Below, piece by piece: positions 18,368 to 28,046 of a stretch of 64,000 nt of DNA. The stretch is taken from NCBI RefSeq assembly GCF_001428605.1, contig NZ_LMID01000016.1:81199-145198 (forward strand), in the 5' to 3' direction. The DNA comes from Sphingomonas sp. Root720 (GTDB lineage Bacteria > Pseudomonadota > Alphaproteobacteria > Sphingomonadales > Sphingomonadaceae). The translations under genes and the position numbers were made by a program. Every line of letters starts with the position of its first letter. Position 1 is the first letter of the stretch. The notes beneath the pieces are model-generated. The model was not told the DNA's origin and searched no databases. It saw only the letters and a program-made list of their open reading frames with translations.

Positions 18368-18449
18368 CGTCATCCTGGCGAAAGCCGGGATCTCTCTTTT
18401 TCTCGTCGAGGAGATGAAGGCGATGGATCCCCAGCTTCGTCCGGATGAC
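18368..18449. repeat. palindromic intergenic repeat, copy 1
   Basis: The left end reads CGTCATCCTGGCGAAAGCC and onward into GGGATCTC; the right end is a degenerate reverse complement ending CGGATGACC. The element sits between the outer-membrane factor stop and the CDP-glycerol transferase-like start. It is one of four paired copies in the window with conserved ends and a variable core. Confidence 0.75.
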
Positions 18450-18460
18450 CCGTAACGGCG

Positions 18461-19906
18461 CTATTCCCAGCCGAGGCCGAGCGCCTTTTCGAGGGCGATG
18501 AAATCGGTGGTCATCTCGGCCTTGGCCTGGATCAGCGACTGATCGGCCGCGATCCGCTGCCGTTCGGCGTCGAGCAGTTCGATGCGGGTCGCGGTGCCGG
18601 CACCGAAGCGCTGCCCCGCGATCGCCGCCACGGTGTCAGCCGATGCCTTGCTGCGGGCGGCGGTGGCGACGGCCTGGCGGCGAGCGCCGTAGCGGGACAG
18701 TGCGTCCTCGGCATCGCGCAGGGCGGCGAGCACCGACGAACGATATTGGGCGGCGGCCTCGTCGCGCGCGCCCTCCGCCTGACCGACCCGCGCCGCGTTG
18801 CGTCCGAAATCGAGGAAGTTCCAGCTCAGCTGCGGCGCCACGATCGCGGCCAGCTTATCCGGATCGACCACGTCGCCGATGCTGGTGCCGCCCAGGCCGA
18901 TGATCCCCATGAAGCTGAGCCGCGGAAAGGCCGCCGCCTTGGCCGCACCGATCTTCGCCGTGGAAGCCGCGAGCTTGCGCTCGGCCGCGCGCACGTCCGG
19001 ACGGCGCCGGAGGAGCGCCGCCGGGTCGCCCACCGCCACCTCGGCCGGCGGCAACGGAACCGCCCGCGGCTCGGCGAGCAGGGCGTCGAGCGCGCCGGGC
19101 ACCTCGCCGGTCAGGGTCGCCAGCGCGTTGCGATAAGCGTCATATTCGGCGCCAATCGGCAGCTCCGCGGCACGGGATTGTTCGACTTGGCTCCGCTGCC
19201 GCTCCACATCGAGCGCCGAGGCGGCCCCGCGCTCGCGCCGCTGCGCGGTCAGCGCGTAGATGGCGCGCTGCTTCTCGACCGACTCGCGGGCCAGCGCGAG
19301 ACGCTGCTGGCGATCGCGCAGCGCGACATAGGCTTGGGCGACTTCGGCCGCGAGGCTCACCCGCGCATCGGCGACATTGGCCTCGGCCGCGCCGAGCGAG
19401 GCGCGCGCCGCCTCGACGTTGCGGCGCTGCCCGCCGAACAGGTCGATCTCCCAGCTCGCGTCGAAGCCGACATTGTAGACGCTGAGCGATTCCTCCTCGT
19501 CTCCGCCGCCGCCATCCGCACCACCTTCCCCGCTCCCGTCGGAGGAGCCCAGATCAAGGCCGGGCACGCGGGCGTGGAGGTAGACGGCCGACGCATTGGC
19601 CTTCGGCAGGGCATTGGCGCGTTCGAGGCCGAGCGCCGAACGCGCCTGATTGAGCCGCGCCTGGGCGATCGCGACGCTGGGGCTGCCCGCCAGCGCGCGC
19701 TGCTCGAGTTCGTCGAGCACCGGATCGCCGAGCGCGGTCCACCAGGCCGCCGCCTGCGGCGCCTGCGCGGCGACGTCGCCGGGCGCGCGGACGAAGGCCG
19801 CCGGGGGGCTCGCCGCCCCCGCCGACGTCGGCCCGCGATAGTCGGGGCCGACGGTGCAGCCGGCCAGGAGGGTCATCGGCACAAGCCAGAGGGGAACACG
19901 CATCAT
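18461..19906 (-). CDS. outer-membrane efflux lipoprotein (NodT/OprM type)
   Basis: The 481-aa protein is a TolC-class outer membrane factor. It has a lipoprotein signal with lipobox LAGC at its N-terminus, then the usual CTVGPDYRGP opening. Two long alpha-helical repeats follow, with NQARSALG and VSWELDLFG-like (FDASWEIDLFGGQRR) motifs, LLRRRPDVRAAERKL, and a second half ending WNFLDFGRN and EDALSRY. It would form the trimeric exit duct of the pump encoded just upstream. The ATG at 19906 is 5 nt after the transporter stop. A second ATG follows at once, and GAGG spacing fits that one slightly better. An acidic Gly/Asp/Glu loop near residue 110 is unusual. Confidence 0.9.
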   Translation of the reverse strand: MMRVPLWLVPMTLLAGCTVGPDYRGPTSAGAASPPAAFVRAPGDVAAQAPQAAAWWTALGDPVLDELEQRALAGSPSVAIAQARLNQARSALGLERANALPKANASAVYLHARVPGLDLGSSDGSGEGGADGGGGDEEESLSVYNVGFDASWEIDLFGGQRRNVEAARASLGAAEANVADARVSLAAEVAQAYVALRDRQQRLALARESVEKQRAIYALTAQRRERGAASALDVERQRSQVEQSRAAELPIGAEYDAYRNALATLTGEVPGALDALLAEPRAVPLPPAEVAVGDPAALLRRRPDVRAAERKLAASTAKIGAAKAAAFPRLSFMGIIGLGGTSIGDVVDPDKLAAIVAPQLSWNFLDFGRNAARVGQAEGARDEAAAQYRSSVLAALRDAEDALSRYGARRQAVATAARSKASADTVAAIAGQRFGAGTATRIELLDAERQRIAADQSLIQAKAEMTTDFIALEKALGLGWE

Positions 19907-19911
19907 CAACC

Positions 19912-21483
19912 TCAATGCATCGCGATCGACTGCCCATGGGGCAGCGGGCGGAGGAGCAGGACCAGCGGCATCACGCAGACGATGCCGACGGTCATCAGCC
20001 AGAAGATATCGTTGAAGGTCATCACCAGCGCATCGCGCTGGATCGTCCCGGCGAGGGTACGGAGCGCCGCGTCGGCATTGCCCAGGGCATGGGTCAGCGC
20101 CGCCAGATAGTCCTGCACGCCCTCCGAATTGGCGCCGATCGTCTCCTCGATCCGCCGGTTGTGGAGCCACTGGCGCTGGTCCTGGACGATCGCGATGCCG
20201 GCCAGCGCGAAGGATCCGCCGAGATTGCGCATCGCATTGAACAGGCCTGCCGCGTCGCCGGCATCCTCCGCCGTCACCGAGGCGATCGCCGCCTGGTTGA
20301 GGAACAGGAAGGCCATGATCGTGCCGACACCGCGCAGCAGCTGGGAATCGACGAAATCGCCGCCCGCCGACTGGGCGGTGAGCGAGGTGTCGATGCCGCA
20401 GCTGATCGCCATGACGGCCAGGCCGACACCGACCGCGATGCGGATATCGACATAGCGGATCAGAAGCGGCGTGAAGGGCATCATCATCAGGCTGGGGATG
20501 CCCGAGATCAGCACGATCTTGCCCGATTGCAGCGCATTGTAGCCGGCGATCGAGGCGAGGAATTGCGGGATCACATAGGAGGTGCCGTAGAGCATCATCC
20601 CGATCACCACCGCCATGACCGCAACCGCGCCGAACTGCCGGTCGAGCAGCAGCTTCAGCTTGATGACGGGGCGCCTGGCGAGGAACTGGCCGGCGAACAG
20701 CGAGACGAAGCCGATCGCCGCGACGATCGAGACCTGAACGATCAGCGCGCTCTCGAACCATTGCTCGCGCTGCCCCTCCTCGAGCACGACGGTGAGGCCG
20801 CCGAGGCCGAGCGCGAGCCCGGCGATGCCGAGCCAGTCCGCCTGGGCGAGCTCGCCCAGCCGCGCCTTCTGGTGCGGCATGGTGACGAGCAGCAACAGGA
20901 CGAGCACGATGCTGACCGGCACGTTGAGGAAGAAGGCATAGTGCCAGCTGATATTCTCGGTCAGCCAGCCACCGATCAGCGGGCCCAGCACCGGCCCGAG
21001 GATCGCCGTCACGCCGAACAGCGCGTTGCCGATCGGCTGCTGCTCGCGCGGCAATCGCGTCGCGATGATCGTCATCGCGGTCGGGATCAGCGCACCGCCG
21101 GTGAAGCCCTGCCCCACCCGGCCGATGATCATCACCGTCAGGTTGGCGGCGAGGCCGCACATGATCGAGAAGCCCGTGAACAGGATCGTGGCGACGAGCA
21201 GCAGGGTGCGGAGGCCGAGCACGCGTTCGAGCCAGGCGGAGAGCGGGATGATGACGATCTCCGCGACCAGATAGGCGGTCGCGATCCACGTTCCCTCGGT
21301 CCCGCTCGCCCCGATCTCGCCCTGGATCGTCGGCAACGACGAGTTGACGATCGAGATGTCGAGCGTCGCCATCATCGCGCCGAGGCTACCGGCGATCACC
21401 GCCAGCCAGGCGCTGGCATCCGCGCGCTGGGCCGGGGCGCCCACCGCCGCGGCACCGCGCCGGTCAGCGGTGGCCGCGCTCAT
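19912..21483 (-). CDS. EmrB-type DHA2 family MFS transporter
   Basis: The 523-aa inner-membrane protein has 14 predicted spans, typical of DHA2 drug:proton antiporters. Visible motifs are LDISIVNSSLPTIQG in span 1 (motif D1), TWIATAYLVAEIV, and LGPVLGPLIGGWL in span 5 (antiporter motif C). It probably exports hydrophobic toxic compounds with the adaptor and outer membrane factor encoded on either side. Its ATG overlaps the adaptor stop by 4 nt. It is expected to be controlled by the divergent MarR protein. Confidence 0.92.
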   Translation of the reverse strand: MSAATADRRGAAAVGAPAQRADASAWLAVIAGSLGAMMATLDISIVNSSLPTIQGEIGASGTEGTWIATAYLVAEIVIIPLSAWLERVLGLRTLLLVATILFTGFSIMCGLAANLTVMIIGRVGQGFTGGALIPTAMTIIATRLPREQQPIGNALFGVTAILGPVLGPLIGGWLTENISWHYAFFLNVPVSIVLVLLLLVTMPHQKARLGELAQADWLGIAGLALGLGGLTVVLEEGQREQWFESALIVQVSIVAAIGFVSLFAGQFLARRPVIKLKLLLDRQFGAVAVMAVVIGMMLYGTSYVIPQFLASIAGYNALQSGKIVLISGIPSLMMMPFTPLLIRYVDIRIAVGVGLAVMAISCGIDTSLTAQSAGGDFVDSQLLRGVGTIMAFLFLNQAAIASVTAEDAGDAAGLFNAMRNLGGSFALAGIAIVQDQRQWLHNRRIEETIGANSEGVQDYLAALTHALGNADAALRTLAGTIQRDALVMTFNDIFWLMTVGIVCVMPLVLLLRPLPHGQSIAMH

Positions 21484-22637
21484 CGTCCGGTCCGGGCGTT
21501 ATGCCGTTCCTGCTCCTCGCGGACCCGGTCCGCGGCGCCCTTGGCCGAGCGCGTGTCCACGGTGACGTCCACCGACATGCCGGGTACGAGCAGGGCGCGG
21601 GTTTCGGGGCCGGGACTGATCGCGATGCGGACGGGGATGCGCTGGACGATCTTGGTGAAGTTGCCGGTCGCGTTCTGCGGCGGCAGCACCGAGAATTGCG
21701 CGCCGGTACCCGGCGAGATGCTGGCGATCCGCCCCGGGATGTCGACCCCGGGCAGCGCGTCGACCTCGACCTTCACCGGCTGGCCGACCCGCATCAGGCC
21801 GAGCTGCGTCTCCTTGAAATTCGCCTCGATATAGAGGTCGTGGGTCGGCACCACGCTCATCATCCGGGTGGCGGCCTGGACGAACTGGCCCTGCCGCACG
21901 CTCTTGTCGCCGATCCGGCCGTCGACCGCGGCGCGCACGACGGTCGCCTCGACATCGGTGCTGGCGGCGCTGAGCTGGGCGCGCGCGGCCTCGCCCTGGG
22001 CCTTGGCCTGCAGGACCTGCGCCTGGAGCGTGCCGATCCGGCGCCGCGCGCTGTCGAGCGCAGCCCGGGCACCGTCGAGCTTGGCGGCGGCGAGCGCCGC
22101 CTGGTTGCGGAGCTCGGCGACCTTCTCGCGCGTCTCGGCACCGCTTTCGCCAAGCGGCTTGTACCGCGCATATTCGGCCTGCGCGAAACCGGCATCGGCG
22201 CGCGCGGCGGCGACGTCGGCCTGGGCGCGGACGATCGCGGCCCGCTGCTCGAGGATCTGCGCGTCGACCCCGGAGGCATTGGCGCGGGCGACGTCGATCT
22301 GCGCGCGGAACTGCGCGGTCTGCGCGCGGTAGTCGCGCGGATCGATCCGGACGAGCGGCTGGCCCGCCTTCACGTTCTGGTTATCGATCACGAAGACCTG
22401 CTCGACATAACCCGACACCTTGGGTGCGACCGTCACGGCGTCGGCCTGCACATAGGCGTCGTTGGTCGACTGCTGGAAGCGGCCGTAGAGATGGTAGCGC
22501 AGGAAACCCAGCGCGCCGCCGATCAGGACGATTGCGACGACGACGAACAAGATCCGCCGCACGCGCGGGTTCTGCAGGGGCGACGGCTTGTTTTCCTCAT
22601 GCTCGGAAGAGGAAGGCTGGGCACTGTCGTTGCTCAT
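21480..22637 (-). CDS. EmrA-type membrane fusion protein
   Basis: The 385-aa periplasmic adaptor has one N-terminal span (about 30-50). Next come a lipoyl half-motif (TNDAYVQADAVTVAPKVSGYV), a long coiled-coil hairpin rich in Ala/Arg/Gln (about 115-235) and the second lipoyl half with DGRIGDKSV. It ends in beta-barrel segments with YIEANFKETQL. It links the EmrB-like transporter to the outer membrane factor. It is the first gene of the pump operon and lies divergently from marR, 82 nt apart. Confidence 0.92.
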   Translation of the reverse strand: MSNDSAQPSSSEHEENKPSPLQNPRVRRILFVVVAIVLIGGALGFLRYHLYGRFQQSTNDAYVQADAVTVAPKVSGYVEQVFVIDNQNVKAGQPLVRIDPRDYRAQTAQFRAQIDVARANASGVDAQILEQRAAIVRAQADVAAARADAGFAQAEYARYKPLGESGAETREKVAELRNQAALAAAKLDGARAALDSARRRIGTLQAQVLQAKAQGEAARAQLSAASTDVEATVVRAAVDGRIGDKSVRQGQFVQAATRMMSVVPTHDLYIEANFKETQLGLMRVGQPVKVEVDALPGVDIPGRIASISPGTGAQFSVLPPQNATGNFTKIVQRIPVRIAISPGPETRALLVPGMSVDVTVDTRSAKGAADRVREEQERHNARTGR

Positions 22638-22669
22638 CTGGAGTTCCGTATCTCAATCCTGTGGCGGGC

Positions 22670-22698
22670 GATATGCTCGCACTTGCAGCATTATGCAA
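22670..22698 (-). promoter_or_regulatory. predicted emrA operon promoter
   Basis: On the minus strand TTGCAT (22698-22693) and CATATC (22675-22670) are 17 bp apart, a reasonable -35/-10 pair for the pump operon. The -35 lies inside the inverted repeat shared with the marR promoter. Confidence 0.45.
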
Positions 22699-22709
22699 TA
22701 CCATATAAT
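22683..22709 (+). promoter_or_regulatory. predicted marR promoter
   Basis: TTGCAG at 22683-22688 and a perfect TATAAT at 22704-22709 are 15 bp apart (16 if CTTGCA is taken). The marR ATG follows 11 nt after the -10, so the leader is very short. The spacer and the -10 are covered by the inverted repeat. Confidence 0.5.
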
Positions 22710-22710
22710 G
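22689..22710. promoter_or_regulatory. putative MarR operator
   Basis: CATTAT-N10-ATAATG is a perfect 6-bp inverted repeat. A nested TATG-N6-CATA lies inside. It overlaps predicted promoter elements of both divergent transcripts, as expected for an autoregulating MarR repressor of a drug pump. Confidence 0.6.
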
Positions 22711-22719
22711 AGGCTCCTC

Positions 22720-23172
22720 ATGAAAGTTAGCGAGGACGAAATCATCAAGGGCCTGGCCAGGGCCTATCTCCTGATTCATCGCCGGGTCGACCGGGCGATG
22801 ACGCAGCATGGCGCGTCCCTCGCCCGCACGAAGATGCTGCTCTACATCCAGCAGGGGGCCGGGACGGCGCGGGCCGCCGACATCGCCGAACTCTTCAGCC
22901 TGGCGCCGCGAACCGTGACCGAGTCGCTCGACTCGCTCGAGCGCGACGGGCTGATCAGGCGCACGGCGGACCCGCAGGACCGCCGGGTCAAGCGGCTCGC
23001 CATCACCCCGAGCGGGGAGCGGGCGATCGCCGCCACCGAGCCTCTTCGCAAGGAACTGCTCCAGGAAATGTGCGCAGTGCTGTCCGAGACGGATCGCATC
23101 CGCCTTCGGGACATATTGGACCGCCTGACCGCGTCGCTGTCGGATGACGGCGATGTTGTGAATTGCGGATAA
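22720..23172 (+). CDS. MarR-family transcriptional regulator
   Basis: The 150-aa regulator has the MarR winged-helix fold. ARAADIAELFSLAPRTVTES forms the recognition helix region (about 50-70). The wing carries DPQDRRVKRLAITPSGE, a near-canonical MarR signature. The ATG at 22720 has GAGG 7 nt upstream. Upstream in-frame ATGs fall in promoter sequence. Divergent placement from emrA and the inverted repeat between them suggest it represses the pump and itself, with derepression by a pump substrate. Confidence 0.88.
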   Translation: MKVSEDEIIKGLARAYLLIHRRVDRAMTQHGASLARTKMLLYIQQGAGTARAADIAELFSLAPRTVTESLDSLERDGLIRRTADPQDRRVKRLAITPSGERAIAATEPLRKELLQEMCAVLSETDRIRLRDILDRLTASLSDDGDVVNCG

Positions 23173-23238
23173 TGTGATACTCTTCCCCCGTCGTCGATCG
23201 CGCGAGAACAGCGCGGGGACGCTCGTCGGGAGAGTCGT

Positions 23239-23346
23239 ATGGAACGGGTTAACCCTGGTCTTTGCGAATGCAGCTGTCGCCTTCTGGCGCTGTGCAGCAT
23301 GGCCGCCATCGGCGTAAGCGCCCTGGCTTATCTCGCGCTCGGCTGA
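23239..23346 (+). CDS. 35-aa cysteine-rich membrane mini-protein
   Basis: This 35-codon frame starts at an ATG with GGGAGA at good spacing. It encodes a short N-terminus with a CECSC cluster (Cys9, 11, 13) plus Cys19, then a hydrophobic stretch of about 20 residues ending ALAYLALG. It follows marR by 66 nt. The combination of ribosome-binding site, single span and Cys cluster suggests a real small protein, possibly metal- or redox-linked. No family is recognised. The codons include a 10-bp palindrome GGGTTAACCC. Confidence 0.42.
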   Translation: MERVNPGLCECSCRLLALCSMAAIGVSALAYLALG

Positions 23347-23404
23347 AGCCCCCTTCCGACATTTCCCGCAGCCCCAGCTTTCGCCGGGACCATGACACCG
23401 AATC

Positions 23405-24169
23405 CTATCCCTCTCGTGCTGCACGTGCGAAGTCGTTGAGCTGCATCAGCGTCTGGTCGAAACGCTGCCCGGCTTCCGCATGGCGCAGGATCTTCACTCG
23501 ATCGACCAGGATCTCGGGCGGCGTCGGGCGCTGTGCGAACAGGGCCATGACCTCGTCGACGAACATGTCGAGCGGCATGTAGCCGGGCCGATCGGCCTGG
23601 CCCGGGGTGAGCCCGGTCTGGACCGCGGGCGGGACCAGCTCGATCACCTCGACCCTGCCCCTCAACGCCTCCCGCAGCGCGACCGAATAGGAGTGCATCG
23701 CCGCCTTGGTCGCGTTGTAGGTCGCTGTCGTCACCAGCGGCACGAAGGCCAGGCCCGAGGTGACGTTGACGATCGCGGCATCGGCTTGGCCGGACAGATG
23801 ATCGATCAGGCCGTCGATCATCCGGATCGGGCCCATCAGGTTGGCGGCGATCGTCGCCTCGGCATCGGCGAGGTCGCGGGCACGGTCGAGCTGTTCGAAC
23901 CGCATGATCCCGGCATTGTTGATCAGGACGTTGAGACGCGGATAGTCGGCGACGATCTTCCTGGTGAAGGCTGCGATCGAGGCCGGATCCTCGACGTCGA
24001 GCTGCATCGCGGCCATGTTGGCCCGCCCCGCGCCCGCCGCCTCGAGCGCTTCGAGCCGCCGGCCCGCGATGACGACCTGGTTGCCGAGATCGTGAAAGCG
24101 ATGCGCCAGCGCCGCGCCGATGCCCGAGCCGCCGCCGGTGATGAGGATGGTGTTGCCGTCGAGCTTCAT
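23405..24169 (-). CDS. short-chain dehydrogenase/reductase (DltE-like)
   Basis: The 254-aa oxidoreductase has a Rossmann fold with TGGGSGIG at residues 10-17, a conserved NNAG near 88, the catalytic Ser in NVTSGL and YNATK around 153-157. Residues AGRRLEAL after the second strand favour NADP(H). The in-frame ATG two codons upstream sits too close to AAGGAG, so the second ATG (24169) is chosen. It is divergent from the HxlR regulator, a frequent pairing in which the regulator controls the reductase. The substrate is unknown. Confidence 0.85.
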   Translation of the reverse strand: MKLDGNTILITGGGSGIGAALAHRFHDLGNQVVIAGRRLEALEAAGAGRANMAAMQLDVEDPASIAAFTRKIVADYPRLNVLINNAGIMRFEQLDRARDLADAEATIAANLMGPIRMIDGLIDHLSGQADAAIVNVTSGLAFVPLVTTATYNATKAAMHSYSVALREALRGRVEVIELVPPAVQTGLTPGQADRPGYMPLDMFVDEVMALFAQRPTPPEILVDRVKILRHAEAGQRFDQTLMQLNDFARAAREG

Positions 24170-24245
24170 GGTCATGCTCCTTGCAAATGCTACGGCTGGT
24201 CCATGTAACGCCTCGGTCTCCACTGGAAAGAAGGCACCCGAAAGA

Positions 24246-24253
24246 ATTATACT
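24246..24253. promoter_or_regulatory. overlapping divergent -10 elements
   Basis: On the plus strand TATACT (24248-24253) and on the minus strand TATAAT (24251-24246) overlap between the SDR and HxlR genes. The matching -35 elements are weak, so control by an activator or HxlR binding is possible. Confidence 0.35.
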
Positions 24254-24271
24254 TACCCGGAGGAGACTATT

Positions 24272-24697
24272 GTGACGAACGGCCTTCCCTTCGACCGACA
24301 GACGATCGAACGCGCCGAGCGGATCGCGCGCACCGCCCCGCCCGACAGTGTCGCCCCCAAGGTCGAGGCGCTGGTGACCGAGCTGATCGGACGGGTTGCC
24401 GACAAATGGACGATGATCCTGCTGGAACTGCTGACCGAGCATGGCGAGTTGCGCTTCACCCAGCTCCGCCGTCTCGTCCCCGGGATCAGCCAGAAGATGC
24501 TGACCCAGACCCTGCGCCAGATGGAGCGCGACGGGATGGTGATCCGCACCGTCCATGCGGTCGTGCCGCCGCGGGTGGACTATCGGTTGACCGACCTTGG
24601 CGGCACGCTCAGCGCTGCCTTCTGTGGCGTCTGGATATGGGCCGAGGAGAATCTGGGCCGGGTCGAGGCGGCGCGGCGAACCTTCGACGAACGCTGA
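24272..24697 (+). CDS. HxlR-family transcriptional regulator
   Basis: The 141-aa protein is an HxlR-type winged-helix regulator. It shows GRVADKWTMILLELLTEHGELRF, the family's signature opening, then LVPGISQKMLTQTLRQME as recognition helix region and PPRVDYRLTDLG as wing. The start is GTG with GGAGGAG 7 nt before it. No conserved redox Cys is visible near the N-terminus, so small-molecule control is more likely. It probably regulates the divergent SDR gene. Confidence 0.9.
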   Translation: MTNGLPFDRQTIERAERIARTAPPDSVAPKVEALVTELIGRVADKWTMILLELLTEHGELRFTQLRRLVPGISQKMLTQTLRQMERDGMVIRTVHAVVPPRVDYRLTDLGGTLSAAFCGVWIWAEENLGRVEAARRTFDER

Positions 24698-24705
24698 TCG
24701 CCCCA

Positions 24706-24740
24706 AAAGCGAAAGGCCGCGCCCCCTTCGGAACGCGGCC
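24706..24740. terminator. terminator for ftsH
   Basis: GGCCGCG (24715-24721) and CGCGGCC (24734-24740) form a 7-bp stem. On the minus strand the hairpin is followed by TTTCGCTTTT, so it should end ftsH transcripts. It lies between the convergent hxlR and ftsH genes. Confidence 0.7.
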
Positions 24741-24765
24741 CCTCAGGTACCGATATAGCCGGCGG

Positions 24766-26718
<1,953 letters not shown>

Positions 26719-26797
26719 CGATCAGTTCCGCCTTTCGCGGGTCAAGATAGGCATCGCTGCCTTAATAACAATGGAACAGATCGGCAGGCTCCCACGA

Positions 26798-27742
26798 TCA
26801 GCGTCGCGGAGGCGCTTTTTCAATCAGAATGCGGCGTCCAGGCGACAGTTTGAGTGTGCCCAGGCTCGCAACCTGCCCCGCATCGAGCCGCACCATCGCG
26901 ATTTCGAGCGTCGGGCCGTCCACCGCCGAATCGGCCTCGCCGACCAGCCGGGCGAGTATCCGCCTCCGGACCTCGCGCGGCAACCCCTCGAGATCCGCTA
27001 GGGTTCGACAATCGTCGAGGCGGTCGACCCTCGACCGGATCGCCTCCCCGGCCAGCCAGTCGAGCGCGGCGTCGGCGTCGGCGAGGTGCGCCGCGGTCGC
27101 GGCCAGCCTGACGGGATCGAGACGCTCGCCGGCCGCCGCCAGCAGGGCACGCGCATGGGTGCGATCATGGCGCGGATCGGCGTTGCTCGGATCGTCGACG
27201 GTTTCGATCCCAGCCACGATCTCCGCCAGTTCCGCCCGGCGCCAGCCGAGCACCGGCCGGACGAGCAGGACACCGCCAAGGTCGCGGCGCTCCCTGATGC
27301 CCGCCAGACCCGTCAGCCCGGCGCCGCGCGCGAGGCGCATCAGCACGGTCTCGGCCTGGTCGTCGGCATGATGCGCGGTGGCGACGGCGGCGAGCCCCCG
27401 CCCCCGCGCCCATGCCGCCAGGGCCTCGTAACGGACGCGGCGGGCGGCGGCCTGGACGCTGCCCCGCTTTTCGACCGCCACCGGCAGTGTAGCGTGCGGG
27501 ATGGCGAAGGCGGCACAGGCGCGGGCGACCAGCCGGGCCTCGGCGGCCGCATCCGCACGCAACCCGTGGTCGACGGTCGCTACCTCGACCCGGCCGGGAC
27601 AAACCGCGGCGGCGAGGTGGAGCAGGGCCATGCTGTCGGGACCGCCCGAGACGGCGAGGCCGAGCCGGGCGGTGGCGCCGGGTAGCAGGCGCGCGAGATC
27701 GGCGAGAAAGCGCTCGCGCTGCGCAGGGGAAATGCCCGTCAC
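26798..27742 (-). CDS. tilS: tRNA(Ile)-lysidine synthase TilS
   Basis: The 314-aa enzyme adds lysine to C34 of tRNA-Ile(CAU), letting it read AUA codons. The PP-loop SGGPDS is at residues 32-37, followed by ATVDHGLR and ATAHHADDQAETVLMRL, both hallmark TilS motifs. The protein lacks the longer C-terminal domains of the E. coli enzyme, as in the short form common in alphaproteobacteria. It lies between cpoB and ftsH. Confidence 0.95.
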   Translation of the reverse strand: MTGISPAQRERFLADLARLLPGATARLGLAVSGGPDSMALLHLAAAVCPGRVEVATVDHGLRADAAAEARLVARACAAFAIPHATLPVAVEKRGSVQAAARRVRYEALAAWARGRGLAAVATAHHADDQAETVLMRLARGAGLTGLAGIRERRDLGGVLLVRPVLGWRRAELAEIVAGIETVDDPSNADPRHDRTHARALLAAAGERLDPVRLAATAAHLADADAALDWLAGEAIRSRVDRLDDCRTLADLEGLPREVRRRILARLVGEADSAVDGPTLEIAMVRLDAGQVASLGTLKLSPGRRILIEKAPPRR

Positions 27743-27811
27743 CTCACATCAACCGCCATGCGAGCGGAGGCGGGATCTTGCGAAAGCGCCCGCGTCCGAA
27801 AATCTCCCGAC

Positions 27812-27903
27812 CGTCATCCCGGCGAAAGCCGGGATCTCCCTGCCTTGCCATCCCCCCGAAAAGGCGAAGATAAAGTGAGATCCCGGCTTTCGCCGGGATG
27901 ACG
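27812..27903. repeat. palindromic intergenic repeat, copy 2 (best preserved)
   Basis: The left end CGTCATCCCGGCGAAAGCC continues into GGGATCTCC. The right end is nearly its exact reverse complement, GAGATCCCGGCTTTCGCC continuing into GGGATGACG. Each end contains its own CCCGGC-GAAA-GCCGGG hairpin with a GNRA-type tetraloop. The core between the ends is about 40 nt. Confidence 0.85.
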
Positions 27904-27997
27904 GAAGAGGGGCAGCGTTTACGCAAAGCTCCCGCGAAGCTGGCACCCATGCCTGTCTTCCCACGCAACGCCATCCGGCTGGCGAGACACACCGCCC

Positions 27998-28017
27998 CCA
28001 GCCTTTGCCGGGATGAC
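27998..28017. repeat. solo degenerate half of the palindromic repeat
   Basis: GCCTTTGCCGGGATGACG matches the right end of the repeat family, about 95 nt downstream of the complete copy 2. No clear left partner is present. Confidence 0.5.
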
Positions 28018-28046
28018 GACGGAGGATCGTCAGGCCATCTTTCCCG

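Larger units (their letters stand above)
27743..28046. other. intergenic region with repeats between tilS and cpoB
   Basis: This 304-nt gap contains one complete palindromic repeat and one degenerate half copy, described separately. I see no gene. The frames open across it consist of repeat-derived sequence. Confidence 0.6.

Noticed and set aside
18461..21289. A single 942-aa minus-strand frame that would fuse the outer membrane factor to an upstream sequence
   Set aside because: Only the last ~481 residues are protein-like. The rest is an off-frame reading of the MFS transporter, which has its own stop just before the lipoprotein start.
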